A stretch of DNA of 64,000 nt, taken from positions 310,672 to 374,671 of the forward strand of contig JAFSOC010000015.1 in NCBI GenBank assembly GCA_017447185.1, read 5' to 3'. Shown piece by piece: positions 1 to 8,675 of this stretch. The stretch is from Clostridia bacterium. Its GTDB lineage: Bacteria > Bacillota > Clostridia > Christensenellales > Aristaeellaceae. The notes beneath the pieces were generated by a model that was not told where the DNA came from, did not search any database, and saw only the letters and a list, made by a program, of their open reading frames with translations. A program made the position numbers and the translations under genes. Position 1 is the stretch's first letter. Each line of letters begins with the position of its first letter.

Positions 1-1
1 C

Positions 2-883
2 CTGCCTGGTGAAGTCCGTTCTGTTGTTGGCTCCCAAAACACGCTGTATGATCCTTCCAAACCGGTCAAAGAGGCCTATCAGGACACTTCACTGCCCATC
101 ATCGTTTTCAATTCCATCAAGCGTCATTTGCGCAATTGCGGCCAGACAAGGAATATTGAGTATGACGATGAGCGCCTTTCCATCTGTGCAAAGAGACTGA
201 TGGATATGGCAGTCAATTACAATGAAAGCGACTGGCTGGACAATATGCGTACAATTCTTATGGAAGAATTGAACATGACCAAGGATATGGTCTATCTTCA
301 GTCTGTTATCGGTGACACTTATAACTATATGAATGATATTAAGTGGGGCGGCGGCCAGACAATCCTTACCGGTATCGGACAATCCGTTACCGTTCTTACT
401 CCGATTGCCGTTGCACGCTACGTCTGTACAGTTGCAAATGGTGGATATCTCTACAATGTTTCTCTGATTGATTCCATCACTTCACCCGAAGGTGAAATCC
501 TCTCTCAGCGCGAACCCACACTGATTCATCGTCTGGATTATTCAGATGAATATCTGCCGCTGATCCGTCTTGGGATGAAGGGCGTGGTTGACGAATCCGG
601 TACTGCAGCCAAATATTTTAAGAAATATCCTTATACGGATGAGATTGCTGCTAAAACAGGTACAGCTCAGGTTACGAAAATAGACCTTGAAAACAATTCC
701 TGGTTTGTCTGTTTTGCGCCATATGAGAATCCGGAAATTGCAGTTGCATGTTTTATACCGAACGGATATTCAGGTTCGGAAGCATGTAAAGCTCCGCGCG
801 ATTTTATAAAATGGTATCTTGATCAGAAAGATCTGCGCAGTGTTGACTATAATCTTCCCATTGGCAATTCCATTGCACCATGA
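2..883 (+). CDS. mrdA: Penicillin-binding protein 2, transpeptidase domain (5' end outside window)
   Basis: The reading frame is open from base 2, so only the C-terminal 293 residues are present and the gene starts before the window. It carries the class B PBP transpeptidase: a KTGTAQ box encoded at 653-670 and the downstream PRDF region. Class B PBPs cross-link peptidoglycan outside the membrane, working with a SEDS polymerase. The neighbours minD and rodA (21 bp downstream, then overlapping) mark it as the elongation PBP2 rather than the division PBP or SpoVD. The SxxK serine lies upstream of the window. The internal TTG at 128 is only a fortuitous in-frame start. Confidence 0.87.
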   Translation: MPGEVRSVVGSQNTLYDPSKPVKEAYQDTSLPIIVFNSIKRHLRNCGQTRNIEYDDERLSICAKRLMDMAVNYNESDWLDNMRTILMEELNMTKDMVYLQSVIGDTYNYMNDIKWGGGQTILTGIGQSVTVLTPIAVARYVCTVANGGYLYNVSLIDSITSPEGEILSQREPTLIHRLDYSDEYLPLIRLGMKGVVDESGTAAKYFKKYPYTDEIAAKTGTAQVTKIDLENNSWFVCFAPYENPEIAVACFIPNGYSGSEACKAPRDFIKWYLDQKDLRSVDYNLPIGNSIAP

Positions 884-903
884 TCGGGTAAGGAGGAATA
901 CAA

Positions 904-1722
904 ATGTCACAGTCCGTTTTGATTGCTTCTGGAAAAGGCGGAGTAGGAAAATCCACACTGACAGCCAACCTGGGGGCTGCCCTGGCCAGGCGCGGTGCTT
1001 CTGTTGTGATTGTTGATGCAGATATGGGGCTTCGAAGCCAGGATACATTCCTGGGACTTGAAAATGCCGTTGTTTTTGACCTTATTGATGTTGTGAATAA
1101 AGACTGTACTCTTGACCAGGCGCTGATTGAATGTCCTTCCGTTCCAGGACTCAGATTGCTTCCGGCATCTCAGTTCGCACGCATGCGTGCACTGGACAGT
1201 GATCGTTTCCGCAAGATTTTGAAAATCCTCAAAATTACGACAGATTATATTCTGATTGATTCACCTGCCGGAATTGAAAAAGGATTCCGGACACTTCTGA
1301 ATGCTGGTGCAGACCAAATTGTTCTGATTACAACGCCTGATGACCTTTGCATCAGGGATGTAGAACATGCAGCAAGTATTGTTGAAAATAAATCACTTCC
1401 CCGTCCTCGATTGATTGTTAACCGGCTTGATAACGAGCTCATCCGACAGCATGAAATGCCTTCGGCCCGCTCAATTGCCGATAATCTGGATCTTTCTCTC
1501 CTGGGAGAAATTCCGGAGGATCCTGTAGTTTATCGTTCAATTCTGCGTCATTCCCTTTTTATCAATTATGATTGTAAAGCGCGGGGTGCTGTGCTTCGTA
1601 TTGCTGGTCGAATGACTGGTGAAATGATTCCTTTTCCTGAAATCGGCACAGAAAAAGTTTCGCTGATACGACGCCTTTTCCCTAAAACTGTGAAGGAGGT
1701 TACTTCTCTTGACCGTCACTGA
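904..1722 (+). CDS. minD: Septum site-determining ATPase MinD
   Basis: MinD is a membrane-switching ParA-type ATPase that positions the division site with MinC. The deviant Walker A motif KGGVGKST is at residues 11-18, the second lysine motif DADMGLR follows near 40, and the Walker B-like DSPAGIE is near 120. Length (272 aa) matches MinD. The C-terminal segment around KVSLIRRLFP could be the amphipathic membrane-targeting helix. The start follows a clear AAGGAGG site. No minC precedes it and no minE follows, although minC usually lies just before minD in clostridial rod-shape loci. A MinD-like ParA protein with another role is the alternative. Confidence 0.85.
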   Translation: MSQSVLIASGKGGVGKSTLTANLGAALARRGASVVIVDADMGLRSQDTFLGLENAVVFDLIDVVNKDCTLDQALIECPSVPGLRLLPASQFARMRALDSDRFRKILKILKITTDYILIDSPAGIEKGFRTLLNAGADQIVLITTPDDLCIRDVEHAASIVENKSLPRPRLIVNRLDNELIRQHEMPSARSIADNLDLSLLGEIPEDPVVYRSILRHSLFINYDCKARGAVLRIAGRMTGEMIPFPEIGTEKVSLIRRLFPKTVKEVTSLDRH

Positions 1723-2929
1723 TGAGAATCGCCATTCCCGTGCGCATGTGGATGTAATACTGATTGCGCTTGTTTTTGGCATGTCTCTTTTTGGAATTGT
1801 GGCCGTTTGTGTTGCTACTTTTTCACCTGGGAACGATCCGGATGCATCTTTCCTCAACCATATCTTCGGATCTTCCTATGCAACACGTCAAGGTCTTTTC
1901 CTCCTGGTTGCGCCTCTGGTTGTCGGCGTTATTATGGCTTTCCCCTATGAAATTCTTCGTCAGCGTGCAGAACTTTTCTACTGGATATCTTTTGCATTAC
2001 TGACCATTACAACTGTTTTTAACCGCGCTCAAGGTGTGAAGGCCTGGATGGATATTATTTGGGGATATACAATACAGCCTTCTGAATTTGCAAAACTGGC
2101 TATGATTCTGATCCTTGCCAAAAACCTTTCGAAGCAGGATAAACCGCTGGCTGATTTTCGTTCCTTTTCACGTGTGTTCCTGATGGTTATGATTCCGGGT
2201 CTTGTCATTCTCCTTCAGGGTGAAACAGGATCGCTGCTCGTTATCATCTTCCTTTTTGCAGTAATGATGTATTTCTCCAATGTGTCCTTAAAGACACTCG
2301 GGATCCTGGCCGCAATTGCAATTCTTGGCATTCTGGCTGTATATGGATTTATGGTGGCCACAGGATCAACAGACTACCGTCTGGCTCGGATCGCCGGATG
2401 GCTGAATCCTGAATTATATGCATCTGACGACGCTTACCAGCAGACGATGTCCAAAATGGCAATCGGTTCCGGCGGCTTCAGTGGGATAGGTATGTTTAAA
2501 AACGGTGCAATTTCGCAGCTGAATTATGTTCCGGCGGACTGGACCGATTTTATCTATTCAACGATCGGAGAAACCTGGGGATTTGTAGGATGCGTTTCTG
2601 TCCTGGTCGTATATGTTCTGATACTACTTCGCATGCTTCACCTGGCCTGGTATACCCGGGATAAATTCGGAAAGCTTATTATTTGTGGTGTTATGGGCAT
2701 GCTCCTTTTCCATGTGCTTGAAAATATCGCCATGACGCTTGGACTGATGCCAATCACCGGTATTCCTCTTCCGTTTCTTTCCTACGGCGGTTCCAATATG
2801 ATGACAAACATGGGCGGTATCGGTCTAGTTCTGAATGTTACCCGAAACCGTTCTGTTTCAATACCGGTTAATACTCCACAGACATTGCACAATCCATATC
2901 ATATCCGTATCAGATACCGTACACGCTGA
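1709..2929 (+). CDS. rodA: Rod-shape SEDS glycosyltransferase RodA
   Basis: SEDS family peptidoglycan polymerase with about ten membrane segments (406 aa). Family features include the QPSEFAKLA motif, the long extracytoplasmic loop with an AIGSGG motif, and the C-terminal GIPLPFLSYGGS signature. Position after PBP2 and MinD favours RodA over FtsW or SpoVE. The start is a TTG at 1709, 9 bases after an AAGGAGG site; it lies inside the end of minD, overlapping by 14 bp, so the two are translationally coupled. Confidence 0.88.
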   Translation: MTVTDENRHSRAHVDVILIALVFGMSLFGIVAVCVATFSPGNDPDASFLNHIFGSSYATRQGLFLLVAPLVVGVIMAFPYEILRQRAELFYWISFALLTITTVFNRAQGVKAWMDIIWGYTIQPSEFAKLAMILILAKNLSKQDKPLADFRSFSRVFLMVMIPGLVILLQGETGSLLVIIFLFAVMMYFSNVSLKTLGILAAIAILGILAVYGFMVATGSTDYRLARIAGWLNPELYASDDAYQQTMSKMAIGSGGFSGIGMFKNGAISQLNYVPADWTDFIYSTIGETWGFVGCVSVLVVYVLILLRMLHLAWYTRDKFGKLIICGVMGMLLFHVLENIAMTLGLMPITGIPLPFLSYGGSNMMTNMGGIGLVLNVTRNRSVSIPVNTPQTLHNPYHIRIRYRTR

Positions 2930-2970
2930 TTTATTTGATATTCATTATTATTCGGAAAGGATCACTGTGA

Positions 2971-3960
2971 ATGAGCGAAATGTTCAATGAGGATTTCCTG
3001 ATCAGTGCGCCGGATTACGCTGCTGTAATGAACAAAATGGTACTTCCTGAACTTGAAAAAACCCGGGAAGTCAAAAATGTTTGCGGAACAGGTGGAATAA
3101 ACCTTTTCTGTTCTGTTTTTCAGGCTGAGAATGCAATCGGAACTGTTTTAATCGTACATGGATTTACGGAGAACTCTTTCAAATATTCTGAACTAATCTA
3201 TTCTCTTCTGAAAAATCATTTTACTGTGGTTGCCTATGATCAGAGAGGACACGGTTTTTCCGGTCGTGCATCCGGCTTGCCGGATCCTTCTGTTACGCAC
3301 GTGGATCGTTTTGAAGATTATGTTGAAGACCTTCGTTCCGTTTGTGAAAATGTTCTTCCGGATTGCCCGAAGCCATGGCTGGTGCTATGTCATTCCATGG
3401 GAGGTGCAGTTACTGCACTATATCTGGAAAAATATCATGATACATTTACTTGCGCAGCGATGTGTTCTCCGATGATTGCTCCCAATGTTGGCAGTTTTCC
3501 GCCGTCGATTGTTAAATCCTTCTCTTCTCTTCATTGCATATTGGGAAAAGGAAAGAAATATCCTTCTTTTATGAAACCATATTCCGGCCCTGAATCATTT
3601 GAGGAATCATGTGCAACGGATCCTGCCCGCTTTTCATGGTACGATGATGAAAAAGCTTCCCACAGAGAATTCCAGAACAAAATTCCTTCTTATCGCTGGA
3701 TTCTTGAGTCCGTAAAAGTAACAAAAAAGATCCTGGCACCAGGTGCGCCTGAATCGATCAGATGTCCAGTGCTTCTGAGTGCCGCGGATATGGACTGGTC
3801 AGTGATGCCCGATCCGCAGAAGACATTTATCAGCCGTGTGCAGATAGGATCCTATCTTTTTGTGAAGGGATCCCGTCATGAGATATTCCGTTCCTGTAAC
3901 GCGGATTTCTTTCCCTGGTGGAAAAAAGTACTTGCATTTTTGAAGGAGGCTGAATCATGA
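2971..3960 (+). CDS. Alpha/beta hydrolase, monoacylglycerol lipase / lysophospholipase type
   Basis: Cytoplasmic serine hydrolase of 329 aa without a signal peptide. The oxyanion HGF motif is near residue 63, QRGHGFSG near 91-98, the nucleophile Ser142 lies in CHSMGG, the likely acid is Asp273 (or Asp275) and the base is His303 in SRHE. This order and the HGFSGR motif fit the monoglyceride lipase/lysophospholipase (PldB-like, Hydrolase_4) group. It starts 41 bp after rodA and its stop overlaps the next ATG, so it seems to belong to the rod-shape transcription unit. Substrate is not shown by the sequence; lipid turnover is inference. Confidence 0.75.
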   Translation: MSEMFNEDFLISAPDYAAVMNKMVLPELEKTREVKNVCGTGGINLFCSVFQAENAIGTVLIVHGFTENSFKYSELIYSLLKNHFTVVAYDQRGHGFSGRASGLPDPSVTHVDRFEDYVEDLRSVCENVLPDCPKPWLVLCHSMGGAVTALYLEKYHDTFTCAAMCSPMIAPNVGSFPPSIVKSFSSLHCILGKGKKYPSFMKPYSGPESFEESCATDPARFSWYDDEKASHREFQNKIPSYRWILESVKVTKKILAPGAPESIRCPVLLSAADMDWSVMPDPQKTFISRVQIGSYLFVKGSRHEIFRSCNADFFPWWKKVLAFLKEAES

Positions 3961-4325
3961 AAAAGAAAATGTCTTTATTCAGCGTTTTGTGTATTGTCAT
4001 TCTCTTTCTTTTCTCCGCATTTATGATCTGGTATATTCCTTCCATGTCCTCCCTTCAGGCTTCTTTGAATGAAACACGTCAAAACCTTGAGACCAGCAGG
4101 GGCCGTGAAGGAAAACAGATGGATGAATATAACAAAGCCGTTTCAGATCTTCCCGTGGTAAAAGCTGAACTTGAAAATACAGCACCCCTTGCTACGGAGG
4201 CTGAACAGACTGTTTCTGATCTAAAAGCCCGTCGCAAAGAACTGAGAGAAGAAAAAAAGAAACTTGAAGAGCAACTTGCACAATCTTCTGACATCACAAA
4301 GGAGGGCAAAACCGATGAAGAATAA
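3957..4325 (+). CDS. Small bitopic coiled-coil membrane protein (FtsL/DivIC-like shape)
   Basis: 122 aa, no recognised family. A basic N-terminus (MKKKM) is followed by one hydrophobic segment at about residues 7-28, then a charged heptad-like coiled coil to the C-terminus, rich in Glu and Lys. This single-span plus extracytoplasmic coiled-coil plan is that of FtsL and DivIC, but sequence identity is not evident. The ATG overlaps the hydrolase stop (ATGA), so it is coupled to it. A second protein of the same design follows at once. Confidence 0.7.
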   Translation: MKKKMSLFSVLCIVILFLFSAFMIWYIPSMSSLQASLNETRQNLETSRGREGKQMDEYNKAVSDLPVVKAELENTAPLATEAEQTVSDLKARRKELREEKKKLEEQLAQSSDITKEGKTDEE

Positions 4326-4644
4326 AATGCAGATCTTCATGCTTTGTGCTGTTATCATTTTGGCTGTTGCCGTTATGATCTTTATGGGAAGACAATACCT
4401 TTCTGCCCGGAAAGAACTCTCATCACTGAAAATCGACCTGGAAACCAGTACGGCTGCATGGAAAAAAACAAACGAAGAAAAGCTCGAAGTTCAGAAAGAA
4501 CTGAAAGCTGTAAAGAATGATCTTCGGGAAGCCCAGGTAACAATCGAGGAATCAGAAGAAAGAGCCGAAACGCTTCGAAAAGATATCGAAACGCTTGAAA
4601 AAGAAATCCTGGAGATAAAAACAGCCCTCCCTGAAATGAATTGA
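4315..4644 (+). CDS. Second small bitopic coiled-coil membrane protein
   Basis: 109 aa from the ATG at 4315, chosen because AAAGGAGG lies just upstream; an in-frame start at 4264 has no ribosome site. Basic N-terminus MKNKM, hydrophobic segment about residues 6-24, then about 80 residues of Glu/Lys-rich coiled coil. It overlaps the end of the preceding gene by 11 bp and copies its architecture, which suggests either a duplicated pair or partners that form a heteromeric coiled coil. Last gene of the unit. No function assigned. Confidence 0.7.
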   Translation: MKNKMQIFMLCAVIILAVAVMIFMGRQYLSARKELSSLKIDLETSTAAWKKTNEEKLEVQKELKAVKNDLREAQVTIEESEERAETLRKDIETLEKEILEIKTALPEMN

Positions 4645-4716
4645 TTCAACGCTATCAGGTCTGAGTACCTTTCAACTGTTATTATCCTGCTTATTCATAA
4701 CAATTCGAATTAATGA

Positions 4717-4745
4717 TTGACAATTTTATTTGTTTATGATAGTAT
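4717..4745 (+). promoter_or_regulatory. Promoter of tRNA-Pro
   Basis: TTGACA at 4717-4722, 17-bp spacer, TAGTAT at 4740-4745 (4 of 6 matches to the -10 consensus). It ends 36 bp before the mature tRNA. The region 4645-4716 holds nothing I can identify. Confidence 0.6.
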
Positions 4746-4781
4746 TCAAATGTTGTCGGATTCATTATTCGGCTGTATTAT

Positions 4782-4855
4782 CTGGGTGTGGCGCAGTTTG
4801 GTAGCGTGCTTGAATGGGGTTCAAGAGGCCGGAAGTTCGAATCTTCTCACCCAGA
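4782..4855 (+). tRNA. tRNA-Pro (anticodon GGG)
   Basis: Full cloverleaf: acceptor CTGGGTG / CACCCAG, D arm GCGC...GCGT, anticodon stem CTTGA / TCAAG with loop ATGGGGT and anticodon GGG at 4816-4818, T arm GGAAG-TTCGAAT-CTTCT, discriminator A at 4855. The TG-GCGCAG...GGTA D region and this anticodon loop are typical of bacterial tRNA-Pro. The 3' CCA is not encoded. It is a single-gene unit with its own promoter and terminator. Confidence 0.95.
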
Positions 4856-4858
4856 CGT

Positions 4859-4887
4859 AAACCCGCGATGATTATCGCGGGTTTTTC
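4859..4887 (+). terminator. Intrinsic terminator of tRNA-Pro
   Basis: Perfect 9-bp stem ACCCGCGAT / ATCGCGGGT (4861-4869, 4874-4882) with a GATT loop, followed by TTTT. The stretch 4888-5032 beyond it shows no gene. Confidence 0.9.
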
Positions 4888-5032
4888 TTATTTCAAGATT
4901 ATCTTATGTCTGTTTACCTCGGATGACAACGAGTATAGCTTCTGTATATCCTTCGGTTATTTCTCCATATCCATATTCATTGTGTGTACTCATCCAGATG
5001 CATGGCTGCTGCAATCACCGCAAAACAGGCAA

Positions 5033-5641
5033 TTAAAGTCCATTGGTATCATAGCCATTATTTCCGTTCCCTGTTACAGGACATACATAAAGAATCGCGA
5101 AAGTTTCATTTTTGAAATAGTACAGGAATATGCTGGTGCCGTCTTCTGCGGTCCATTCTTTGGCATCGTGGATTTTATCCAGCTGATAATAATCCTTGTA
5201 TATCCGGTCCATCCAGCTTTTAATAACAATCGGGTTAGCATCTTTGTTTTCTCCATACACAGAGCAAAGCGCTCCGGTCAGATACTGAAAGTTCAGAGAA
5301 GTACTGTCATTTTGCTGGAATTCATAGGTGATCATCCGAAGTGCATCCTGATAGAATATATAAACCAGATCTGCCTGAAAGCGGCTGACCTGTACCGGGG
5401 ATTCGGAAATCAGGACAGACCAGTCAGAAGAAGGAACCTGCTTCATTGGTATATTCTCAATTGCCTGTACCTGCTGCAGTGTCATTGCCCACGAAACACC
5501 GTTCCGGAAAGAAAAAGGCTTCTTTTCGGAAATAACAAGATCCCTGATACTTGTTGCATTTTCATTTTCTGCAAATACCGGAAAAGCAGAAAAAATAAGA
5601 ATGAATGCCAGGAGATTACACACAAGTTTTCTGCATTTCAT
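5033..5641 (-). CDS. Secreted protein of unknown function
   Basis: 202 aa, family not recognised. The N-terminus is a typical Sec signal (basic MKCRK, hydrophobic core, FPVFAEN cleavage region near residue 24), so the mature protein is exported. The rest is a mixed alpha/beta domain with aromatic-rich strands and no catalytic motif I recognise. Its ATG overlaps the stop of the upstream acyltransferase gene by 4 bp, making it the last gene of the envelope operon that begins at 10423. A role with the acyltransferase or Lgt-like protein is inference from this coupling. Confidence 0.75.
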   Translation of the reverse strand: MKCRKLVCNLLAFILIFSAFPVFAENENATSIRDLVISEKKPFSFRNGVSWAMTLQQVQAIENIPMKQVPSSDWSVLISESPVQVSRFQADLVYIFYQDALRMITYEFQQNDSTSLNFQYLTGALCSVYGENKDANPIVIKSWMDRIYKDYYQLDKIHDAKEWTAEDGTSIFLYYFKNETFAILYVCPVTGNGNNGYDTNGL

Positions 5642-7683
5642 TTTTTCTTCTCCTCCTCTGCTGCCTTGGCAATTCCCCGGATCTGACGTAAAGTCTCATC
5701 TACAATCCGGTTCTGCTCTTTTTTGGTCTCGTTTTCAGGATTATATTCAATGATATTACCGAAAGTTATTGTCCTGTGTTTTTTATCAGCATACATAGGA
5801 AGTATCCGTAATTTCTTTTTCCTGCGTTTCCAGTATAAATCAGCCAGTATCAGAAATCCGGGAGAAAGATTTCCGATGCCTTCCCTGGCATATTTTGTAT
5901 CTGTATTTTCGGGAAATATCAGAATGTTGTCTCCGGCATCCATTGCTTCCATTGTCTGACGGAATGTATTCAGAAGTTTTGCTGGTGAATCCCGGTAAAC
6001 GGGAATGCATTCCACCTGGCCCATAAGATTTACACACAGCCATGCTGCCATACGGGCCAGAATTCTTTTCATAAATTCTGGCATTTTTTCCTGCTGGCTG
6101 GTCGTATTATCGTATACATATTGTGAAACAGATTTTATATTGTCCATCATATTGGCGTTAGCCCAGGGACGCACAGGAACAGGTATATAAATCTTGCAGG
6201 CCATCGGACCATAAAACTCACCGTGGTTACAGACAAAAACCAGAGGGTTTGAATCATCCGGAACAATATTTTCCCGGTTTGCAATTTTACAGCGGAAATG
6301 CAACCGACATAGAAAAGTCAGAAAACGGGAAAGATAAGGCTGACGATAAGGTTCACTTACCACTCGTGTGACCTGTTCCTGGAGAGCCGGGTTTTTTAAA
6401 CCATCTTCCTGCAACTGCATCAGTTTCCTGATTTTTCCTATATATCTTTGGCTGATCGGAAATCTGAAAGCGCTGATCAGTGCACCAATAACAACCAGGA
6501 AAACAGGAATTACCATAATCGGACGGAATCTCGCAGCAAGCTCCTCAGTTGTCTGTGGGAGACCTTTCCGATTCATGAAACAGAAAATACCCAAAGCAAT
6601 CAGGGCGAGGATATCACCAAGAAGACGCGCCATATTCCAGTTTGTCATTCGTAGTTTCCAGTAACCACGGGGCACATCTTTCCCGGTTACACTGACGGCT
6701 TCAGGCATCAGTTCTTCGATTCGGCCCAGGCCGGTCAGGCTCAGAGATCCGCCTGCTGTACAGATTACGAGCGTAATATAGATCCGAAGATAGTCGATTT
6801 TGTTGGCAGTCAGCATCTGAATGCATAAAATAATCCCGCCAAGCCAAAGAATCAGCCCGCTGCATAACAGGAGTGTAGGATCTTTCATCCCTTTTCGCTC
6901 AGACCGGCGCAGCAAAAGGAATCCGGTTTCTGCAGGTACAATTGTACAAATAACAGCAACCACCATCGCAGGAAGGAGTCCTTCCCGTTTTGTGGCGAGA
7001 AGGGCATAAATTGTTGTTACAGTCAATTCAACACCCATTACCAGCATCAGACTGACCCATTCAATTGTATGGTATGCATGCGCATTGCGGAAATCGGTTT
7101 CCCCCAGCTCGGATTCATTGTCAATCTGTTCCAGACTTCCATGCAGCCTGTTTGAAACATAGATCTGATTTGCCACAAGAATTAAAAATCCGGCAGATGC
7201 TGCCCAGCCGTTCCACCAACCGAAATTATAAAAAAATATAAAAGCCATTCCGCCCATAATGAGCAACTGGATGATAATTCCGGTTGTTTTTGCACGTTTT
7301 GAGGGTTGTTCACCGGCATGCATAATCCGTGACGTTCTTTCGATATTTGCTTCAGCACAGATGCATAACGCTACGGCAGCATAAAGAATCCAGACCTTCG
7401 GGCTGTCAATTCCTGCAGGAAACAGACCGGCCAGAAGCAAACCGATCCCAAGTAAAAGAATCAGTAGAAATAACATCCAGCGTTTCGTGTAAGCCGGAAG
7501 AAATTTCCGGTCTTTTCCGATTGTTCGGGTAAAAATGATGACAGCTTTTCCGCAAAGGTACAGTACCCCCCCGAATAACGGCATATCTGTAAGCATATTG
7601 GAAAGAATCATGCAATAGATATACCCGTAAAGCTGTGTAATGGAAGCCCACAGAGGCATTTTCCCCGCTGTTTTTGCGATCAA
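5638..7683 (-). CDS. Multi-pass membrane protein fused to a PlsC-type acyltransferase
   Basis: 681 aa. The first about 420 residues hold around ten or more hydrophobic segments resembling a transporter-like (MFS/LplT-like) module. The C-terminal about 220 residues are a glycerolipid 1-acyltransferase domain: CNHGEFYG corresponds to the NHxxxxD/G block I, LIFPEN to block III and the following GN(L)SPGF to a later motif. The catalytic His is present, but the usual Asp of HX4D is not (the residue is Gly or shifted). The design recalls Aas/LplT-PlsC fusions that import and re-acylate lysophospholipid. Overlaps neighbours on both sides by 4 bp. Exact substrate unknown. Confidence 0.72.
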   Translation of the reverse strand: MIAKTAGKMPLWASITQLYGYIYCMILSNMLTDMPLFGGVLYLCGKAVIIFTRTIGKDRKFLPAYTKRWMLFLLILLLGIGLLLAGLFPAGIDSPKVWILYAAVALCICAEANIERTSRIMHAGEQPSKRAKTTGIIIQLLIMGGMAFIFFYNFGWWNGWAASAGFLILVANQIYVSNRLHGSLEQIDNESELGETDFRNAHAYHTIEWVSLMLVMGVELTVTTIYALLATKREGLLPAMVVAVICTIVPAETGFLLLRRSERKGMKDPTLLLCSGLILWLGGIILCIQMLTANKIDYLRIYITLVICTAGGSLSLTGLGRIEELMPEAVSVTGKDVPRGYWKLRMTNWNMARLLGDILALIALGIFCFMNRKGLPQTTEELAARFRPIMVIPVFLVVIGALISAFRFPISQRYIGKIRKLMQLQEDGLKNPALQEQVTRVVSEPYRQPYLSRFLTFLCRLHFRCKIANRENIVPDDSNPLVFVCNHGEFYGPMACKIYIPVPVRPWANANMMDNIKSVSQYVYDNTTSQQEKMPEFMKRILARMAAWLCVNLMGQVECIPVYRDSPAKLLNTFRQTMEAMDAGDNILIFPENTDTKYAREGIGNLSPGFLILADLYWKRRKKKLRILPMYADKKHRTITFGNIIEYNPENETKKEQNRIVDETLRQIRGIAKAAEEEKKK

Positions 7684-8654
7684 GAGCGTTCTGCTCCTTT
7701 CTCCCGTTTTATGAGGAGCAGAATACCGAATGTAACGGGTATTGCAAGGACTACAAACATCACGGCATAAAGAAGATAATGGTTTATGGTTGTCCGGTCC
7801 AGAGCATACTCTATTCCTCCGCAGGCCCCAACTGCAAGCGGCAGAGAAATAAATGCAGTACGCATAAATCCTTTATGTGCTCCCCTGTTCCGCAGAGATG
7901 CAGTCACAACACCAATTACCATCATAACTGCTGCAATAACCTGCTGGAAACGGACAAAACTGTATTCCAGATGACTGTCATAACGAAGGCTTTCCAGCAT
8001 AATTCCGCCCGCTCCGACAAGAATCATAAAAAGAATCCAGATGTCGCCATCCTCCCGATAAGGCCGGGTGAGATAGACTACAAGAATCAGGAACAGCAGA
8101 ATGGAGCAAATTGCGGCGCAAAGATAGGTCGCCATGAATGAAACATCCGGATAATAAGCATCCTGAACAGCAAGGAAAGTGTTACGGGGGAAACCGTTCC
8201 CCTGTAGTTCGCGGCTGACATTAAACCCATCAAACAAGCGTTCCGCAAAACGTTCAGCTGCCATTACAAGAGGAAGTGCGCAGCATACATAATCAAGCAG
8301 TTTGTTTTTATCTTCTTTCAGCAATACTGAACTCAGTTTCGCTGCAAGCATAACGCCGATGATCATTCCAAAAAAACTCCATCCGCCCGAAGAGATCCGA
8401 AACCATGCAGAAAACGGGATTCCGCCGGATATTATGATTGCAGATAGACAAAAGAGAAGACGGGAAAAAATGATACCAAATGCGATGCTTATCAGTGAAA
8501 GGAGGGATGAGGTTCCTTTTTTCATATTGGCAGCACGGCAAAGAACATATATAGCAGCAACTGCGCACAAAACGCCGATTGCACAGTAAAGTCCAAAAGA
8601 ATAAATCTTTATTCCCAGGACATCCGTAATTGGAGCCTCTTCCCACTGCTTCAT
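7680..8654 (-). CDS. Lgt-like membrane protein with lost catalytic residues
   Basis: 324 aa, about seven to eight membrane segments. It aligns by eye with prolipoprotein diacylglyceryl transferase: IYSFGLYCAIGV at the first helix, SSGGWSFFGMIIGV where Lgt has GGMSFHGGLIGV, and the C-terminal DGDI...ESLR block where Lgt has the E-x2-R motif. However the essential His of SFHGG is Phe, and the GRxGNFIN signature is replaced by AERFAERLFDGFN. It is therefore probably not a standard Lgt; either another lipid-transfer role or a non-catalytic relative. Fourth gene of the six-gene operon, 21 bp after the NAGPA gene and overlapping the acyltransferase. Confidence 0.65.
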   Translation of the reverse strand: MKQWEEAPITDVLGIKIYSFGLYCAIGVLCAVAAIYVLCRAANMKKGTSSLLSLISIAFGIIFSRLLFCLSAIIISGGIPFSAWFRISSGGWSFFGMIIGVMLAAKLSSVLLKEDKNKLLDYVCCALPLVMAAERFAERLFDGFNVSRELQGNGFPRNTFLAVQDAYYPDVSFMATYLCAAICSILLFLILVVYLTRPYREDGDIWILFMILVGAGGIMLESLRYDSHLEYSFVRFQQVIAAVMMVIGVVTASLRNRGAHKGFMRTAFISLPLAVGACGGIEYALDRTTINHYLLYAVMFVVLAIPVTFGILLLIKREKGAERS

Positions 8655-8675
8655 CGTTTTCTGTCCTTCTGTTAT

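Noticed and set aside
9..200. 63-aa open frame at the left edge
   Set aside because: It is out of frame within the PBP2 coding region, which is open from base 2 and has clear PBP motifs.
4814..5686. 290-aa plus-strand frame
   Set aside because: It starts inside tRNA-Pro and runs antisense to the secreted-protein gene; composition is that of a shadow frame.
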